Source of the DNA: Chryseobacterium sp. Leaf404
Lineage (GTDB): Bacteria; Bacteroidota; Bacteroidia; Flavobacteriales; Weeksellaceae
Direction of reading: 5' to 3'
Length of the DNA stretch: 41,235 bases
Assembly: GCF_001424145.1 (NCBI RefSeq)
Contig: NZ_LMQM01000017.1
Location: 86,311 to 127,545 of the forward strand
The notes beneath the pieces are model-generated. The model saw nothing but the letters and a program-made list of their open reading frames with translations, searched no databases and had not been told where the DNA came from. Each line of letters opens with the position of its first letter. Positions within the stretch are counted from its first letter, which is position 1. Shown piece after piece: positions 40,620 to 41,235 of this stretch. A program made the position numbers and the translations under genes.

Positions 40620-41235
40620 AATATTTATAATGTTTTTATCATACTTGAAATTTGTTCTGGTTTTTAAAAGTGAAAATATGGTCCTTGCTGTTCACGAGTA
40701 TCAAACATTGAATTCCTCATCTTTTATAAAAATCCGCTACATATCCCAATTTCGTCACATAAATTTTAATATAAAATTACACTTACTATCAGTAAGTATA
40801 TCTCCTATGACCATTAGAGGATTTACCTTTGAATTTACATCGATCCACAATGCTTCGTAATTGTAGCGACAAATGAACAAACCCCAAAACGATTTGTTGA
40901 AAAATTACAAACTTTAGACATACTAATGGAGTACGATGTTTGAGTGTACTTTTTTTCAATAAAAATGTTCATAAAACGAGCTTCTGAAAATTACCGTTTT
41001 CCAATAGAGAAATCTACGGAGACTGTAATTTTAATTGCTGTGATTATTAAAGACGATAATTGCTCCTGCGTTCATCCCTTTCATCACTATTCGTATAAAG
41101 ATTCTCAATATTTCTCAAAAGGCTCATACCTCATATTATACTGATTTATTGTTTTTAATAATGTGATTCGTCGGATAAAAATATCATTTCATCCCGATAA
41201 AATTGGTTTCCATCGAAAATAATTTTATTTCGAGG
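40620..41235. other. Gene-free AT-rich stretch at the window end
   Basis: Two short ORFs (at 40594-40860 and 40944-41144) have unnatural composition, and the first begins inside the terminator, so neither is called. No tRNA, repeat array, integrase or attachment site was recognised. Only a weak AGTAC...GTACT symmetry followed by T residues is seen near 40928-40955. Confidence 0.5.

Noticed and set aside
40594..40860. 88-residue ORF at the right end
   Set aside because: It begins inside the DUF6520 terminator and its sequence is hydrophobic and random-looking.
40944..41144. 66-residue ORF at the right end
   Set aside because: No family resemblance, no promoter, composition typical of chance ORFs in AT-rich DNA.
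1..41235. CRISPR array, tRNA/rRNA genes, insertion sequences, integrase
   Set aside because: I looked for regularly spaced repeats, tRNA-like cloverleaf signals, transposase motifs and tyrosine or serine recombinase motifs and saw none I could support.

Overview
The window comes from a low-GC Bacteroidota genome, most likely a Flavobacteriia/Weeksellaceae organism close to Chryseobacterium. The grounds are Bacteroidetes-type promoters (TANNTTTG at -7), a CTnDOT-type tra gene set (traE-traQ with DUF4133/4134/4138/3872-type proteins), RteC, a TPR-transmembrane-AraC regulator, and a DUF6520/MauE pair. Most of the window (about 1 to 36.3 kb) reads as an integrative conjugative element (ICE) with cargo. 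No integrase or attachment site is visible, so the element ends cannot be placed.

Layout. (1) 1-11.7 kb is a defence island. It holds the 3' end of one type IIG restriction-modification gene, a complete convergent paralogue (629-4360), a DUF1016/YhcG-type PDDEXK protein (4382-5446), a Hachiman system (hamA 5977-6870, hamB 6867-9419) and a KAP-family P-loop NTPase (9513-11666). (2) 12.0-14.0 kb carries ICE accessory genes: ssb, a DUF932 protein, and two tiny overlapping ORFs, the first lacking an ATG. (3) 14.1-16.5 kb is a metabolic or regulatory cargo of two SnoaL/NTF2-like proteins and an AraC regulator. (4) 16.7-17.7 kb is a solitary Dam-type adenine methylase with an unusual motif I. (5) 17.8-26.8 kb, minus strand, is the mating-pore operon traE-F-G-I-J-K-L-M-N-O-Q, ending in a strong hairpin. 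(6) 27.0-28.9 kb is a TetR-MFS efflux cargo on the plus strand, placed between traE and traD, with two near-identical 16-bp operators. (7) 28.9-30.7 kb, minus strand, is traD, a DUF3408 gene and the ParA-like traA. (8) 30.75-31.4 kb is non-coding, rich in inverted repeats and probably contains oriT. (9) 31.4-35.3 kb, plus strand, is mobA-mobB(relaxase)-mobC(coupling protein), then a terminator. (10) 35.5-36.3 kb is rteC. (11) 36.4-40.6 kb is a separate locus: a membrane-anchored TPR/AraC regulator divergent from a small lipoprotein, a 55-aa two-cysteine peptide, a MauE/DoxX protein with a large extracytoplasmic domain, and a four-cysteine secreted DUF6520 peptide. (12) 40.6-41.2 kb has no supported gene.

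The genes suggest an ICE that moves by a MOBP-like relaxase and a VirB-like pore and carries several anti-phage modules. The best candidates for under-described biology are the TPR-AraC/lipoprotein/Cys-peptide/MauE/DUF6520 locus, the lone KAP NTPase, and the tail-to-tail type IIG pair sharing a palindromic 3' end. All functional calls are by recognition of motifs and family resemblance; no database search was run.
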